Shown: piece by piece, positions 5,187 to 5,403 of the stretch
How the letters are laid out: every line of letters starts with the position of its first letter
Numbering within the stretch: the first letter of the stretch is position 1
NCBI GenBank assembly: GCA_017853915.1
Contig: JAFMIS010000193.1
Location: 1 to 5,403 of the forward strand
DNA length: 5,403 nucleotides
Reading direction: 5' to 3'
Source: a bacterium
Lineage (GTDB): Bacteria; Bdellovibrionota_C; UBA2361; OMII01
Notes under the pieces: generated by a model
Database searches by the model: none
What the model saw: only the letters and a program-made list of their open reading frames with translations
Told to the model about the DNA's origin: nothing
Translations under genes and position numbers: made by a program

Positions 5187-5403
5187 GGATCTCATCGCGA
5201 AGGCTACGGGAACTTCCGGGCTCACCAAGGGCGCGATCGATACAATCCCATGCCAGCAGCGCGCACTTGATACGAGCTGAGTGTTTCTTGACGCCTTCAA
5301 GAGCCAAGGCATCGCCGAGGTCTTGAAGAGCGTCTCCCGAGACCTCGCTCTTTATCATTTGTCTGAAGAGCGTCGACAGCCGTCGTGCCTCTTCAGTTGT
5401 CTT
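5179..5403 (-). CDS. sufU: SufU-type iron-sulfur cluster assembly scaffold protein, C-terminal 74 residues (cut by window edge)
   Basis: SufU proteins act with the SUF cysteine desulfurase in iron-sulfur cluster assembly, receiving sulfur and in some models serving as a scaffold. The gene enters from the right edge, and only its last 74 codons and the TAG stop (5179-5181) are visible, so no start codon lies in the window. The fragment reads EEARRLSTLFRQMIKSE, a short acidic insertion, then ALEGVKKHSARIKCALLAWD. This matches the SufU C-terminus, where the Cys in RIKCALLAW (fragment residue 47) is the third metal/sulfur ligand. The insertion between the second and third ligands separates SufU from IscU. 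The last residues (GEPGSSRSLRDEIPK) form a variable tail. Its 3' end overlaps that of the convergent response regulator by eight nt. The first two ligand cysteines lie outside the window. Confidence 0.85.
   Translation of the reverse strand, partial: KTTEEARRLSTLFRQMIKSEVSGDALQDLGDALALEGVKKHSARIKCALLAWDCIDRALGEPGSSRSLRDEIPK

Noticed and set aside
5025..5312. A 95-codon minus-strand ORF across the end of the response regulator
   Set aside because: It is a shadow: another frame on the same strand encodes the recognisable SufU C-terminus, and the rest lies antisense to the conserved DNA-binding domain.

Overview
The window carries ordinary chromosomal genes of a Gram-negative, flagellated, oxygen-using bacterium of roughly even base composition. 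A membrane coiled-coil protein placed ahead of flgF-flgG, a likely sigma-54 promoter on a flagellar operon, oxygen-dependent HemF and SufU-type iron-sulfur assembly together suggest a proteobacterium in the broad sense, possibly one of the former Deltaproteobacteria (for example Bdellovibrionota, SAR324 or a myxococcal relative). That placement is inference; there is no rRNA or other marker here. I see no mobile element, CRISPR array, tRNA or rRNA.

Left part (1-1712, minus strand): an operon read leftward, made of a membrane-anchored coiled-coil protein with a C-terminal DUF2802-like helical domain, then flgF, then flgG, which is cut by the window edge. The two junctions are each 16 nt and every gene has a good ribosome binding site. 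Upstream (1713-1946), the minus strand has a near-consensus -24/-12 (sigma-54) promoter at 1886-1902. It also has a terminator-like hairpin with a T5 tract at 1753-1782, inside the predicted leader.

Middle (1947-4007, plus strand): a class V PLP aminotransferase of the alanine/serine-glyoxylate type is followed after 15 nt by hemF, the oxygen-dependent coproporphyrinogen III oxidase. They probably form one transcription unit. It converges on a minus-strand pair (4037-4425): a DUF2905 membrane protein and, upstream of it, a 43-codon GTG-started ORF with a strong ribosome binding site that looks like an easily missed small membrane protein.

Right part (4545-5403): a NarL/LuxR-type response regulator on the plus strand, with no partner kinase in view. 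Its 3' end overlaps by 8 nt the 3' end of a convergent minus-strand gene, the C-terminal 74 codons of a SufU-type iron-sulfur scaffold protein.

No clearly novel system is visible. The points most worth a second look are the sigma-54 promoter plus leader hairpin, the coiled-coil/DUF2802-like protein in the rod operon, and the 43-aa ORF.
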